A DNA stretch of 64,000 nucleotides from the NCBI RefSeq assembly GCF_947497555.1, contig NZ_CANMGY010000006.1:62001-126000 (forward strand), read 5' to 3'. Source of the stretch: an uncultured Umboniibacter sp. GTDB lineage: Bacteria > Pseudomonadota > Gammaproteobacteria > Pseudomonadales > DSM-25080. How positions within the stretch are numbered: the first letter of the stretch is position 1; every line of letters begins with the position of its first letter. A model generated the notes under the pieces. That model was given only the letters and a program-made list of their open reading frames with translations, did no database searches and was not told the origin of the DNA. Below are positions 46,969-56,141 of this stretch, piece after piece. A program made the position numbers and the translations under genes.

Positions 46969-47817
46969 CTATTTCTCGAAAAGTGATATCGCATTTTGCC
47001 ACAGCTGCTGGGCAATCGTCTCTTCATCTTCATCACGTAACACCGCAAGCTGTCTAATGGTATTTCCACAGTGATAGGGTTCGTTTCGCTGCCCCTGAAA
47101 ACCCTCATGGGGCATATCCGGTGAATCGGTTTCTAGCAGAAGTTCAGTGAGGGGAAGTTGGGCAATCGCTCGCCGTGTCTTTGCGGCGCGGGCATAGCTT
47201 ATCGTGCCGCCAACGCCAATCTTAAACCCTCGCCGGATGTATTCCTGGGCTAACTCCACGGACCCGGAAAAGGCATGAATCACGCCCGAGTGAACACCCC
47301 GCTGGGAAATGCACTGCAACAATTCATTATGAGCCCCTCGACAGTGCAGGATAACTGGCAGTTGGACTTGCTTGGCGAATGCTAACTGGGCTTCAAGTAC
47401 CCGTAACTGCTCCGCCATGGGAGTCTGCACCATCTTATCTAGGCCGCACTCGCCAACGGCAACAACATGATCAGCATAATGCTCCAGCGCTTCGGCAAGT
47501 TGGCATTGAAGCTGGTTAGCATCGAGGTTGCTTAAACGAAGTATCCCGTTGCTAATTGCATCACTAGCGCTAGTTGCTTCAATATCAGCCACGGCTATCG
47601 GATCTTCCGACTCTAGGAAATGCGGATGAAAACCCACTGACATACACAGCTTGGCATGCCGCTGACACAACTCCGCGGCAATCGCCCACTGGCTATGACT
47701 GACGCCTGCTAGCAGAATACGTTCACCACCAATAGATTGAAAGCGAGCAAGTACCGCCTCTCGATCTTCATCAAAACAGGCGAAATCCAAATGGGTATGG
47801 GTATCAAATAGTTTCAT
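46969..47817 (-). CDS. TatD family metal-dependent hydrolase
   Basis: A 282-aa TIM-barrel amidohydrolase with the metal ligands in THTHLDF (about residues 5-11), VGFHPHF, GECGLD, ILHCRG, HAFSG and ETDSPDMP. TatD-type enzymes are 3'-5' DNases/RNases active in DNA repair or act on D-aminoacyl products; the paralogue type (TatD, YcfH, YjjV) cannot be fixed by eye. The gene lies 2 nt upstream of the CsdA-CsdE fusion, so they are co-transcribed. Confidence 0.88.
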   Translation of the reverse strand: MKLFDTHTHLDFACFDEDREAVLARFQSIGGERILLAGVSHSQWAIAAELCQRHAKLCMSVGFHPHFLESEDPIAVADIEATSASDAISNGILRLSNLDANQLQCQLAEALEHYADHVVAVGECGLDKMVQTPMAEQLRVLEAQLAFAKQVQLPVILHCRGAHNELLQCISQRGVHSGVIHAFSGSVELAQEYIRRGFKIGVGGTISYARAAKTRRAIAQLPLTELLLETDSPDMPHEGFQGQRNEPYHCGNTIRQLAVLRDEDEETIAQQLWQNAISLFEK

Positions 47818-47954
47818 TGTCGCGCTTCATGTTTTTCCTTGAGTCTATCGCAAATTTTCCAACTACACTGAACTAAAGTTAACGGCTGCTAAGTAGCAAA
47901 GTACCCTTTGCTCGCATCACTCATCTTAATAACAGTAAAAAGGAAAGATTAGCC

Positions 47955-48284
47955 ATGCCTCATATTCGTGCTCGTGGAACCACCTTAGACGATGTTAAGA
48001 CGCTTTCTAGAATGACCAGCACAGAGATGAGTGAGCTCTGTCAATGCGCTATCACGGACCTTACATGGGAAGTTACCCAGACTCAGTTTATTGTTGATGG
48101 TGCCGTAGATGGAGGCTATCCCATTGTGGAATTTCTCTGGTTTGATCGCGGGCAGGACGTGAAGAATAAGATTGCCAAAATACTGGATGAGGCGCTAAAG
48201 CAGCGCGGCTACAGTGGCGATAGAGCCATTATATTCTCCCAGGTGGACCAAACTAATTACTTTGAATGTGGCAACCACTTCTAG
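47955..48284 (+). CDS. DUF1904 family protein
   Basis: A 109-aa protein beginning MPHIRARG, with Pro at position 2 as in tautomerase-superfamily proteins, then QTQFIVDGAVDGGYPIVEFLWFDRGQ, the DUF1904 signature. The fold is probably 4-oxalocrotonate-tautomerase-like, which suggests but does not prove use of Pro2 as catalytic base. AAAGGAAAGATTAGCC precedes the ATG. It is a single gene. Confidence 0.85.
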   Translation: MPHIRARGTTLDDVKTLSRMTSTEMSELCQCAITDLTWEVTQTQFIVDGAVDGGYPIVEFLWFDRGQDVKNKIAKILDEALKQRGYSGDRAIIFSQVDQTNYFECGNHF

Positions 48285-48333
48285 CTCACCCAACAGGGAG
48301 CTGTTTGGCGAGCAGCGCCGTCAACGAACTGCG

Positions 48334-49083
48334 TTATCTGCGAGTAGCGCTATCAGTGTGTTCTGAGATAGCGCCCAACTCCTGATCAATGGCCGCGAGA
48401 ATATTAGCAACTTTTTGTCTACCGGCCACATTGAGCATCAAGTGCATCGGCGTCTGACCGTTTAACAGCGGGTGCTTCGCTCGCAGCCAAGGCCTAAGTT
48501 GGAGCGCTGTTTTGCCGGAAATCTTCATCAGTTTTTGCCACAGGGGATCGTAATCGCTCAAGCCACTTAAGGGCGCGAGTTGTGCCGTTGTGAGTGCATC
48601 GGACAGTGCCCGATGTGGCTGACCAATAAACGCTAGACCAGCGCGATCGATAGCCGCTCGCAAGCCGCCCTCGCGCATTTTACGTAACCGATAGAATTCA
48701 CGTTTCAGATTAATACTCTGGCTAATCGGCGAAACGAGCTGATTGTCACGGGCTTCCTTAGCGAGCTGTTCCGCATCCCAATCACCCCAGCTTAGGATGA
48801 TGGCGTCATCGCCTAACCACTGAAAAAACTCCGCGCCCGCGACGGCGAAATGATTAGCACCATCTACGTGGGTTTGTTCTATTTTGGTCAGCTGTTGACA
48901 AAATGGGGTGAGTTGCGGGTTTTGCTTCGGCTTCACAAAGCAACTGAAGGTATCGGGGGTGGCATTTAAGTTGCCGTCCAATCGAACCGCGCCAATCTCG
49001 ATGATCTCCATCGCCTCAAGCGAAATCTCTGTCGGAGATTCACTGCAAGTTGCTTCCAGATCAACAACTACTAGATTCGCCAA
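48334..49083 (-). CDS. DEDDh 3'-5' exonuclease with a possible Xre/MbcA/ParS-type C-terminal domain
   Basis: A 249-aa protein. The N-terminal exonuclease (about 1-180) has ExoI DLEATC (Asp8, Glu10), ExoII around LSWGDWDAEQL and ExoIII HRALSDALTTAQL, similar to ERI-1/KapD-type nucleases. The C-terminal 65 residues (LRPWLRAKHPLL, then NGQTPMHLMLNVAGRQKV and ANILAAID) follow the pattern of the Xre/MbcA/ParS toxin-binding (DUF2384) domain of RES-type antitoxins. No toxin gene lies nearby. The second domain is assigned by eye and is less certain. Confidence 0.82.
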   Translation of the reverse strand: MANLVVVDLEATCSESPTEISLEAMEIIEIGAVRLDGNLNATPDTFSCFVKPKQNPQLTPFCQQLTKIEQTHVDGANHFAVAGAEFFQWLGDDAIILSWGDWDAEQLAKEARDNQLVSPISQSINLKREFYRLRKMREGGLRAAIDRAGLAFIGQPHRALSDALTTAQLAPLSGLSDYDPLWQKLMKISGKTALQLRPWLRAKHPLLNGQTPMHLMLNVAGRQKVANILAAIDQELGAISEHTDSATRR

Positions 49084-49092
49084 AGTTTGCTC

Positions 49093-50160
49093 CTATTCGT
49101 GGTATTCAAGCGGGGACAGGTGCTCGTTGGATGACAGTGTAGAACAGAATAATACCGAGGCATCGGTAAGTTGATAGGTAGTGTCTAGCGCTAAGACGAA
49201 TGCAGCCGCCGTCCACGTTGGTTTCTCCAGCGGCCAATAGGCTTTATCCACAAACTGCCATCCCGTCCAGTGAACGCCATCATCGTCACGCCACTGAAGC
49301 AGCCAGCCGAGGAGTTGTTCCGCTTGTTCAGTTAAGCCTGCAGCATGCAGCGCCATGACCAGCTCACAACTTTCGGCTACCGTCGCCCAAGGTTCATCGG
49401 CAACACAGCGACAGCCAATGCCATCCACCACAAACTCATCCCAACGCGCCGCGATGCGTTCCTTGGCGGTAGGCTTATCGTAAACGCCACAGAGCACAGG
49501 ATAGAACCAGTCCATGGAAAAGCGCGCTTTACTCTCCCAGTTGCGATCGAATCGCTCCGGTCGATATCGGAGTGCATCGCCCAGTGCAAAGTAGGCGCTG
49601 CGATAGTCACCACAATTTTCCGCCAGTAACTCACCCAAGCGAATCCCACATTCGAGCGATTTGTAGATTGAGCTACAGCCGGTAACCAGGGCATCGTCCA
49701 GTGGCTCAGATTGCTCGTTCACCGCCCAACTTATTTCACCAAAGCCAGATTGCTGCGCCACCACAAAATCAAGCGCGCGCTGAACGCACGGCCACATTGC
49801 CTCCACAAAACCGAAGTCATGGGTAACTTTGAAGTGGTGCCAAATTCCGGTGGCGATGTAGGCACAGAAATTCGTCTCCCGCCTACTGGTATCCACCAGC
49901 ACACCCTGCTCGTAGCGAATACCCCAACTTCCGTCTTCAAGCTGTTGGTCTCGCAACCAGCGGTAAGCCAATTCGGCCTCTTTCTTATAGCCACCAACGC
50001 TCAAAGCCATGGCCGCTTCAATATGATCCCACGGGTCAAGATGGCCGCCCTCAAACCAAGGAATTGAACCGTCAGCTAATTGATTCGCTAAAATATATTC
50101 ACACGATTCGGCCACTAGGTTGGCCACCGACTCGCCCATTAACGCATGCGACATGATCAT
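49093..50160 (-). CDS. Alpha/alpha-toroid (prenyltransferase/terpene cyclase-like) protein
   Basis: A 355-aa protein of paired helices with repeated QxxDGSxxW/G motifs: LADGSIPWFEGGHLDPWDHIE, QLEDGSWGIRYE, and a later RDDDGVHWTGW, typical of squalene-cyclase/prenyltransferase toroids. No DXDD acid motif of a cyclase is seen, so catalysis is uncertain; the acidic cleft could instead process a sugar or lipid. Its first ATG overlaps the stop of the methyltransferase gene (ATGA), placing it third in a glycosyltransferase-methyltransferase-toroid operon. Confidence 0.78.
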   Translation of the reverse strand: MIMSHALMGESVANLVAESCEYILANQLADGSIPWFEGGHLDPWDHIEAAMALSVGGYKKEAELAYRWLRDQQLEDGSWGIRYEQGVLVDTSRRETNFCAYIATGIWHHFKVTHDFGFVEAMWPCVQRALDFVVAQQSGFGEISWAVNEQSEPLDDALVTGCSSIYKSLECGIRLGELLAENCGDYRSAYFALGDALRYRPERFDRNWESKARFSMDWFYPVLCGVYDKPTAKERIAARWDEFVVDGIGCRCVADEPWATVAESCELVMALHAAGLTEQAEQLLGWLLQWRDDDGVHWTGWQFVDKAYWPLEKPTWTAAAFVLALDTTYQLTDASVLFCSTLSSNEHLSPLEYHE

Positions 50161-50867
50161 TGATCCTTGGTGTAATACATAACTACGCTCTTACCCATGA
50201 TTGGGTTGAGTAACTTTTCGGCCCAGCGCGTCGTGCGCGGGCGCTTCATCAAGTCCCAGACCAGCAAGCGGTGATAGGTTTTAACCAGCCAGCTGGACTC
50301 ACGCTGTTCCCAGCGCCAACATTGCAGCCACCAGTATGGCACGTGTAAGGCATGCGCCCAATGCTTGGCAAAACGGCTCAGCCCCGCTGACTGAATACGC
50401 TGATTCAACTCACTGGCTTTAAAGATACGAATATGCCCGCCTGGGACTTCATGGTACGCCGAGGATAACCACCAGCAAATACGTTCCGGCCAGAAGCGCG
50501 GGACACTCACCGCAAAGGAGCCTGAGGGCTTTAGTACCCGCATGATTTCTAACAACACGCCTTCCCAGTTGGGGATATGTTCCAAAACTTCTGAACAGAT
50601 TACGTGGTCGAAGGACGCGTCGGCAAAGGGCAACGATAAACCGTTGGCCTGACTAATGAGAAACTGCGACTCGGGATGACGAAACTCAGCGCAATCTTGC
50701 ATCCGTGATTTTGCGGTACTCAAGTCACCAAAGCCCAGATCGATACCCACGGCTTCAATACCGGGTTCGCAGGCTAGCGAAATCACATGGCGTCCTTCAC
50801 CACAGCCTAGATCCAACACGCGATCGCCCGCTGTTAGGCCCATCGTTTTGAAATTAACCGTTAGCAT
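50157..50867 (-). CDS. Class I SAM-dependent methyltransferase
   Basis: A 236-aa Methyltransf_11-type enzyme: motif I VLDLGCGEGRHVISLA (about 17-32), VGIDLGFGD, and FDHVICSEVLEHIPNWEGVL, then VLKPSGSFAVSVP. The C-terminal part is rich in Trp and basic residues, suggesting contact with a membrane substrate. It overlaps the glycosyltransferase gene by 14 nt and the toroid gene by 4 nt. The substrate is probably the product of the adjacent glycosyltransferase. Confidence 0.88.
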   Translation of the reverse strand: MLTVNFKTMGLTAGDRVLDLGCGEGRHVISLACEPGIEAVGIDLGFGDLSTAKSRMQDCAEFRHPESQFLISQANGLSLPFADASFDHVICSEVLEHIPNWEGVLLEIMRVLKPSGSFAVSVPRFWPERICWWLSSAYHEVPGGHIRIFKASELNQRIQSAGLSRFAKHWAHALHVPYWWLQCWRWEQRESSWLVKTYHRLLVWDLMKRPRTTRWAEKLLNPIMGKSVVMYYTKDQ

Positions 50868-52170
50868 CGTTGATCGCTTTTAAATATAACTGTTCGAATT
50901 GACTTGCGGCGACCTGCCAGCTGAACTGCTGTTCAATACGAGCTCGTCCCGCCGCCCCCAATCGCTCACGCTCACAGGGGTCCGCCATTAAGGTATTAAT
51001 TGCCTGTGCTAGGGCATCGGCATCCGCCACCGGTACCAGTACGCCCGCCTCGCCCACCACTTCCGGCAAGGCTCCACCGCGCGCGCTGATAACCGGGGTG
51101 CCACAGGCCATGGCTTCACCCGCTGGCAGGCCGAAGCCTTCATACAGCGATGGACAGACCACAATACTCGCCTGCTGATACAAGCCCACCAGCTCCTCGG
51201 TGGAAATATCCGAACGAATATCGATGATGTCACCGAGGCCTAATTGCGTTATTAGCTTGGCATTATCGCCATCGGGCTTAGGCCGCCCCACCAGAATAAG
51301 GCGAATGTCTGGATTGTGCTGGCGCACTGTCGCCAAGGCTTCCAATAGGTATTTCAACCCCTTGAGGGGGGCGTCGGCACTGGCTGTACACACTATGGTA
51401 TTCGCCAAGCGCGGCAACTCTTTGCTGGGTACAAATACCTCGGTATCGATACCGTTGTAAACCAAACCAAGATGATCTGAGGCCAACTTAAAATCGCGAC
51501 TGATATCCTCTTTGGAGACCTGCGAGACTGCAACCACATGCCGTAGCTTTGGAACTACCCGCTTTTGCATCCCCAAGAAACTATGCCAACGACGGATGAG
51601 CAACCGCATCCGCCAACTGTCTTCCGCCTCAAGGGCAAGCTTAAGATCACGGGTAATGGGGTGATGAAAAGTCGCCACGAGGGGGTAGCCCTGTTTTGCC
51701 ACCGCTAAGAGCCCATAACAGAGGCTTTGATTATCGTGAATCACATCATAACGCGGGCTATTCTGGCGAAAGTATTTCGCTAAACGTCGCCCGAAGGTTT
51801 GCGGCTCTGGAAAGCCACCCGTCGCCACCGATAGATACTCACTGAGATCAGTTAGCGAACGCAGATAATTTAAGCGAAAGGCCTGCCACTGCTTTGGATA
51901 ATATTGGAACAGGTTTAGTCCGGGAAGCTTGATGAGATTCACTCTTGGATCAAGCTCGGGATAGGGTTCTCCGGAGATGACATCTACCTGATGCCCTCGC
52001 TCCACAAGCGCCCGTGACAGGTACTTGAGATAAATGCCCTGACCACCACTTAATGGCGAGCTTCGGTAACCGAGTAGGCAAATTTTCAACGGCTTTGCCG
52101 CCACAGGGAAGTCACCCACTGACAAGTCGAAATCAAAACTAGCGGATTGTGCGTGCGAAACGCTGTCCAT
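50854..52170 (-). CDS. Glycosyltransferase family 4
   Basis: A 438-aa GT-B enzyme with the acceptor loop SPLSGGQGIYLKYLSRAL, a donor-domain segment TASADAPLKGLKYLLEALA, and the nucleotide-sugar site CPSLYEGFGLPAGEAMACGT (E-x7-E), plus GGALPEVVGEAGVLV. It probably uses a UDP- or GDP-sugar. It is the first gene of the trio; the genes before it (glnE, ilvE) are separate in function, though glnE-ilvE followed by LPS glycosyltransferases is also seen in pseudomonads. Confidence 0.9.
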   Translation of the reverse strand: MDSVSHAQSASFDFDLSVGDFPVAAKPLKICLLGYRSSPLSGGQGIYLKYLSRALVERGHQVDVISGEPYPELDPRVNLIKLPGLNLFQYYPKQWQAFRLNYLRSLTDLSEYLSVATGGFPEPQTFGRRLAKYFRQNSPRYDVIHDNQSLCYGLLAVAKQGYPLVATFHHPITRDLKLALEAEDSWRMRLLIRRWHSFLGMQKRVVPKLRHVVAVSQVSKEDISRDFKLASDHLGLVYNGIDTEVFVPSKELPRLANTIVCTASADAPLKGLKYLLEALATVRQHNPDIRLILVGRPKPDGDNAKLITQLGLGDIIDIRSDISTEELVGLYQQASIVVCPSLYEGFGLPAGEAMACGTPVISARGGALPEVVGEAGVLVPVADADALAQAINTLMADPCERERLGAAGRARIEQQFSWQVAASQFEQLYLKAINDANG

Positions 52171-52272
52171 AGGGAATTAGTTCTCTGTAAAGATTGTGCT
52201 CATCAAAACAAAGATGTCCGCTGTGTGCATGACAACAACGGACAACTTAGGGTCGCCTATACGTGACTTAGG

Positions 52273-52324
52273 CTTTAACGTTATGCTTTAACGTTATGCT
52301 TTAACGTTGTGCTTTAACGTTGTG
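52273..52324. repeat. Four tandem 13-bp repeats across the ilvE stop codon
   Basis: CTTTAACGTTATG, twice, then CTTTAACGTTGTG, twice, in direct tandem. The last two units lie in the ilvE coding end (residues HNVKAQR and the stop), the first two just downstream. Because 13 is not a multiple of 3, a change in copy number upstream of the stop would alter the last residues. Confidence 0.9.
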
Positions 52325-53233
52325 CAACCACTCAGGGTATTCTGCGCGACAGCCCTTTACCTGGTCGAAGTACATCTGTTGTAGCTTCAAGGTAATCGGT
52401 CCGGCTTTGCCCGCGCCGATATCACGGTCATCCAACTCGCGAATAGGCAATACCTCTGCAGCGGTACCCGTAAAGAACGCCTCATCCGCAATATACACTT
52501 CATCACGAGAGATCCGCTTTTCAACCACTGGGATATCCAAATCACGGCAGAACTGCATAATGGTCGCTCGGGTGATGCCATCCAAGCAGGACGTCAGCTC
52601 TGGGGTATACACAACACCATCGCGAACAACGAAGATATTCTCGCCACTGCCTTCTGCCACGTAACCCTCAGGATCCAATAGCAAGGCTTCTTCAGCGCCA
52701 CCCGATAGCGCTTCACGCAGCGCCAGCATCGAGTTGATGTAGTTGCCATTCGCCTTCGCCTTACACATCGTAATATTGACGTGGTGGCGCGTAAACGAAC
52801 TAGTCCGAACCTTGATGCCTGTGGTCAGCGCTTCCGGGCTCATGTAGCTAGGCCAGTGCCAAGCAGCCACAATCACATTGGTTGAGAGGCTTTCAGCACG
52901 CAGCCCCATGCCTTCATCACCGAAAAAGACCATAGGACGAAGATAGGCTTCTTCCAAGTTATTTTCTCGCACTACCTGCAGACACGCTTCATTGATCTGC
53001 TCGTGCGTATAGGGCATTGGCATCCCTAAAATTTTTGCCGAACGAAACAGTCGATCGGTGTGTTCTTTCAGACGGAAGATACAGGGACCTTCGTCAGTTT
53101 GGTACGCTCGAACGCCTTCAAAACAGCCCATGCCGTAATGAAGCGTGTGCGTTAAGACATGAACCTTGGCTTCGCGCCAATCAACTAGCTCGCCGTTAAA
53201 CCATATAACGCCATCGCGGTCGCTAAACGACAT
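52301..53233 (-). CDS. ilvE: Branched-chain amino acid aminotransferase
   Basis: Transfers the amino group between glutamate and the keto acids of Val, Leu and Ile. The 310-aa fold-type IV PLP enzyme has HTLHYGMGCFEGVRAY, the PLP lysine in MCKAKANGNYINSM, EEALLLDPEGYVAEGSGENI and EVYIADEAFFTGTAAEV. The sequence length matches E. coli IlvE. It follows glnE by 19 nt, an arrangement known in pseudomonads. The last codons are built from a tandem repeat. Confidence 0.94.
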   Translation of the reverse strand: MSFSDRDGVIWFNGELVDWREAKVHVLTHTLHYGMGCFEGVRAYQTDEGPCIFRLKEHTDRLFRSAKILGMPMPYTHEQINEACLQVVRENNLEEAYLRPMVFFGDEGMGLRAESLSTNVIVAAWHWPSYMSPEALTTGIKVRTSSFTRHHVNITMCKAKANGNYINSMLALREALSGGAEEALLLDPEGYVAEGSGENIFVVRDGVVYTPELTSCLDGITRATIMQFCRDLDIPVVEKRISRDEVYIADEAFFTGTAAEVLPIRELDDRDIGAGKAGPITLKLQQMYFDQVKGCRAEYPEWLHNVKAQR

Positions 53234-53252
53234 ACTTCACTCCAAAAATAAT

Positions 53253-56078
53253 CTATTCGTTATCCAAATACTGCTGCCATAGCGCAGTTACTACTGCCCG
53301 CGAAGCGTCAAATTCCTGCGTAGATACTTGCAGGCTAAGTTGTTGCAACGCCAAGCGGTGCCCGGCAGATCGATAGGCTTTGTAAGCGCTAATTAACTGT
53401 TGGGCTTGCGTCTCGGATAGAATCCCAGTGACCACAAAAGACTCGATTAAACGAATGTTGTCCGTGTATCGTGCCATCTCTACGTGCTGGTGCGCGTAAG
53501 CGAGTACTACGAATTGTACCATAAATTCGATATCAACCATCCCCCCTTTGTCATGTTTAAGGTGAAATAATTGCGGGTCTCGGTTCGCCAAATGGGCCTT
53601 CATTTTTTCGCGCATGGTGACAACTTCATGGCGCAGCGACGAGCGATCACGATCCATGCTGAGAATTTCATGCCTCAGCGCGTTCACTTTTCGCCCCAAA
53701 ACGCCAGAACCAGCTACTGGTCTAGCGCGCACTAGCGCTTGATGCTCCCACACCCAGGCGGACTTGCGCTGATATTTTTCAAACGCCGTAAAACTGCTGG
53801 TGAGGGGCCCCGAATTACCGGACGGACGAAGCCGGGTATCAATTTCATACAGTCTGCCCGAGGGCATCTCAGTCGCCAAGATGTGAATAATTCGCTGCCC
53901 TAGGCGGCTGAAAAAGGTTTGGTGATCAATTGGCTTTGCGCCGCGCGTAGCGAAAAAGGAATCCGTGTCATGGATAAACACAATGTCCAAATCTGAGCTG
54001 TAACCCAACTCAATGCCGCCAAGCTTGCCATAGGCCAAGACACAAAAATGATCGCCCTCCAGAATTTCGGAGCCATCGACAATTGGGGCGCCATGCTTAG
54101 CCGTCATCTGCGCCCAAGCAATAGAAACCACCTGCTCTAAAATAACCTCTGCCAGCCAAGTGAGATAATCACTCACCTGGGTCAGCGGCAGGCGCCCGGT
54201 TAGCTCGCATGCGGCCACGCGCAGGATATGGGCTCTACGATAGTACCTAAGCACTTCCATATGACCTTCGAGATCATCCCAATTAAGCCGCATCAACTGC
54301 TCGCGTACCTCGCTCTGTAAGCTCTCGCGTGTTGGCGGTGAATACAGCCGCTGTGCATTCATTAGCTCATCAAGCAGGGCTGGGTGACGGACAAACTGCT
54401 CAGCAATCCAAGGACTTAACGCGGCGAGCTTGATTAACTCGCCCATTACCTGCGGATGCTCAAGCATCATCACCATATAGGCGGAGCGACGAATGATGGA
54501 CTTCAACAGCGGCCAGGTTCGCTCTAGTGTTTCATCCGGCCGCTCGGCCGCCGCACAGGCAGCCAATAATCGCGGGGCAAATTCGTCTAGGCGCTGCCTT
54601 GACTCGGGGGTGAGCTGTTCGATAACTCGGCTGCTCCGGACGGCGTGAATCTGTTCCACCACCGTTTGAATGGAGTCATAGCCAAAGGCATCCAAGTTGG
54701 CCTCGGCGATATCCATCTCCCATAGCGAATACCAAATAGGACTCAATTTAAAGCGCGAGGATTGATCACGAGGCTCATCGGTAATCGTTTGACTAAACAT
54801 GGTGCTGGCCAGCTCACGGTGGCGAGCGAGCTCGGCCTCAAAGTCGCTGAGTTCAGCAAAGCCCATCAGCCAGGCAATGCGAGCTCGACCCTTTTCATCG
54901 CCTGGGAGTGTCTGCGATTGCTCGTCCCGCCAAGCCTGTATCCGATGTTCAACATCACGAAGAAAACGGTAGGCGTTTAGTAGTGCTTCAACATCCGTTG
55001 CCGTCATTAACCCCAGTTCAACCAGCTGTGGCGCCACGGAAAACAAACTGGGAGATTGCAGTCGAATCTCCCGTCCACCACGCACCACCTGAAAGCTCTG
55101 AGATATAAACTCAATCTCGCGAATCCCGCCGCGACCGAGCTTAACGTTATCAACTCGATTGAGCCGCTTATTCTCACTCTTGATCAGCGACTTAATCTCT
55201 CGCAGTGAGTCAATCACGCTAAAATCGATGTAACGGCGAAACGCAAACGACGAAAGCTGCTGACGTAGCGTTAACTGGTCCTCAGCACTCGGCGAAATAA
55301 TACGTGCCTTGGCCATGGCATAGCGCTCCCAAGGTCTACCTTGAGATTGTAGATACTGTTCAAACGAGTCAAAGTTGCTGACCAAGGCGCCACTGGAGCC
55401 ATAGGGTCTAAGGCGCATATCAACGCGATAGACAAAACCATCGGCCGTTGCCTGATCCAAGCTCCGGATAATCCCCTGACCAATTTTGGTAAAGAAACGT
55501 TGATGATCGAGCTGTTTTTCACCCTGGGTATAGCCCGCCTCGCGAAAGCAAAAAATGAGGTCGATATCGGAGGACAGATTCAGCTCGCGTCCGCCGAGTT
55601 TGCCCATCGCCAGAATCGCTAGCGATAGCGGCTCACCTGAACTTGATAAGGCTTGGCCATATTGCGCCGTGGCGGCCTGTTGATGCCAATCTCGTGCTAG
55701 CTCAATAAAAAAGTCTGCACATTCACTGATCTCTTTACAGGTTTGCTGAGTATCCGATAGTCGCGCTAGATCCCGCGCAATAAGCAGCGTCTGCGTTTGC
55801 TGACGGAGTTGACGCAGGGCTCGGTTGAAGTCAGCCTCATTGGCATAGGCCAGTAACTTCGCTCGCGTCGTGACGCTGCAGAGATGCGAAAGCTGGATGG
55901 TCTCGCTAAGCATAGCGTTAAGCAGATCCAGATCTATTCGTTCTGCGCTGAGTAAATTAGCAACATAATCGGACCCCATCAGGACCACTTCAAGCTGTGT
56001 TGAACACCCCTGCCACTTGGGTAATTCAGCCAGTTGTTCGGCTAACTTTTGCCGCCGAGCCGAATCAAATGTCTGCAT
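53253..56078 (-). CDS. glnE: Bifunctional glutamine synthetase adenylyltransferase/adenylyl-removing enzyme
   Basis: Adenylylates glutamine synthetase when nitrogen is plentiful and removes AMP when it is scarce, under PII control. The 941-aa protein has two nucleotidyltransferase cores: LGGRELNLSSDIDLIFCF (adenylyl-removing, N-terminal half) and LGGIELGYSSDLDIVFIHD (adenylylating, C-terminal half), each followed by RLRP (MRLRPYGSSG, TRLRPSGNSG). Full length. The ATG lies inside a 22-bp tandem repeat that also contains the stop of the upstream gspE-like gene. Confidence 0.94.
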   Translation of the reverse strand: MQTFDSARRQKLAEQLAELPKWQGCSTQLEVVLMGSDYVANLLSAERIDLDLLNAMLSETIQLSHLCSVTTRAKLLAYANEADFNRALRQLRQQTQTLLIARDLARLSDTQQTCKEISECADFFIELARDWHQQAATAQYGQALSSSGEPLSLAILAMGKLGGRELNLSSDIDLIFCFREAGYTQGEKQLDHQRFFTKIGQGIIRSLDQATADGFVYRVDMRLRPYGSSGALVSNFDSFEQYLQSQGRPWERYAMAKARIISPSAEDQLTLRQQLSSFAFRRYIDFSVIDSLREIKSLIKSENKRLNRVDNVKLGRGGIREIEFISQSFQVVRGGREIRLQSPSLFSVAPQLVELGLMTATDVEALLNAYRFLRDVEHRIQAWRDEQSQTLPGDEKGRARIAWLMGFAELSDFEAELARHRELASTMFSQTITDEPRDQSSRFKLSPIWYSLWEMDIAEANLDAFGYDSIQTVVEQIHAVRSSRVIEQLTPESRQRLDEFAPRLLAACAAAERPDETLERTWPLLKSIIRRSAYMVMMLEHPQVMGELIKLAALSPWIAEQFVRHPALLDELMNAQRLYSPPTRESLQSEVREQLMRLNWDDLEGHMEVLRYYRRAHILRVAACELTGRLPLTQVSDYLTWLAEVILEQVVSIAWAQMTAKHGAPIVDGSEILEGDHFCVLAYGKLGGIELGYSSDLDIVFIHDTDSFFATRGAKPIDHQTFFSRLGQRIIHILATEMPSGRLYEIDTRLRPSGNSGPLTSSFTAFEKYQRKSAWVWEHQALVRARPVAGSGVLGRKVNALRHEILSMDRDRSSLRHEVVTMREKMKAHLANRDPQLFHLKHDKGGMVDIEFMVQFVVLAYAHQHVEMARYTDNIRLIESFVVTGILSETQAQQLISAYKAYRSAGHRLALQQLSLQVSTQEFDASRAVVTALWQQYLDNE

Positions 56079-56141
56079 AGCGTGTGTCGTTATTCTGCAT
56101 AGCGTGTGTCGTTATTCTGCATAGCATTTGTCATTATTCTG
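56076..56141. repeat. Three tandem 22-bp repeats between the GspE-like and glnE genes
   Basis: Two identical units beginning CATAGCGTGTGTCGTTATTC and a third with three changes (CATAGCATTTGTCATTATTC). Read on the minus strand each unit carries an ATG. The first unit supplies the glnE start codon and the third the stop codon of the upstream gene, so the whole spacer consists of the repeat. Confidence 0.9.
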
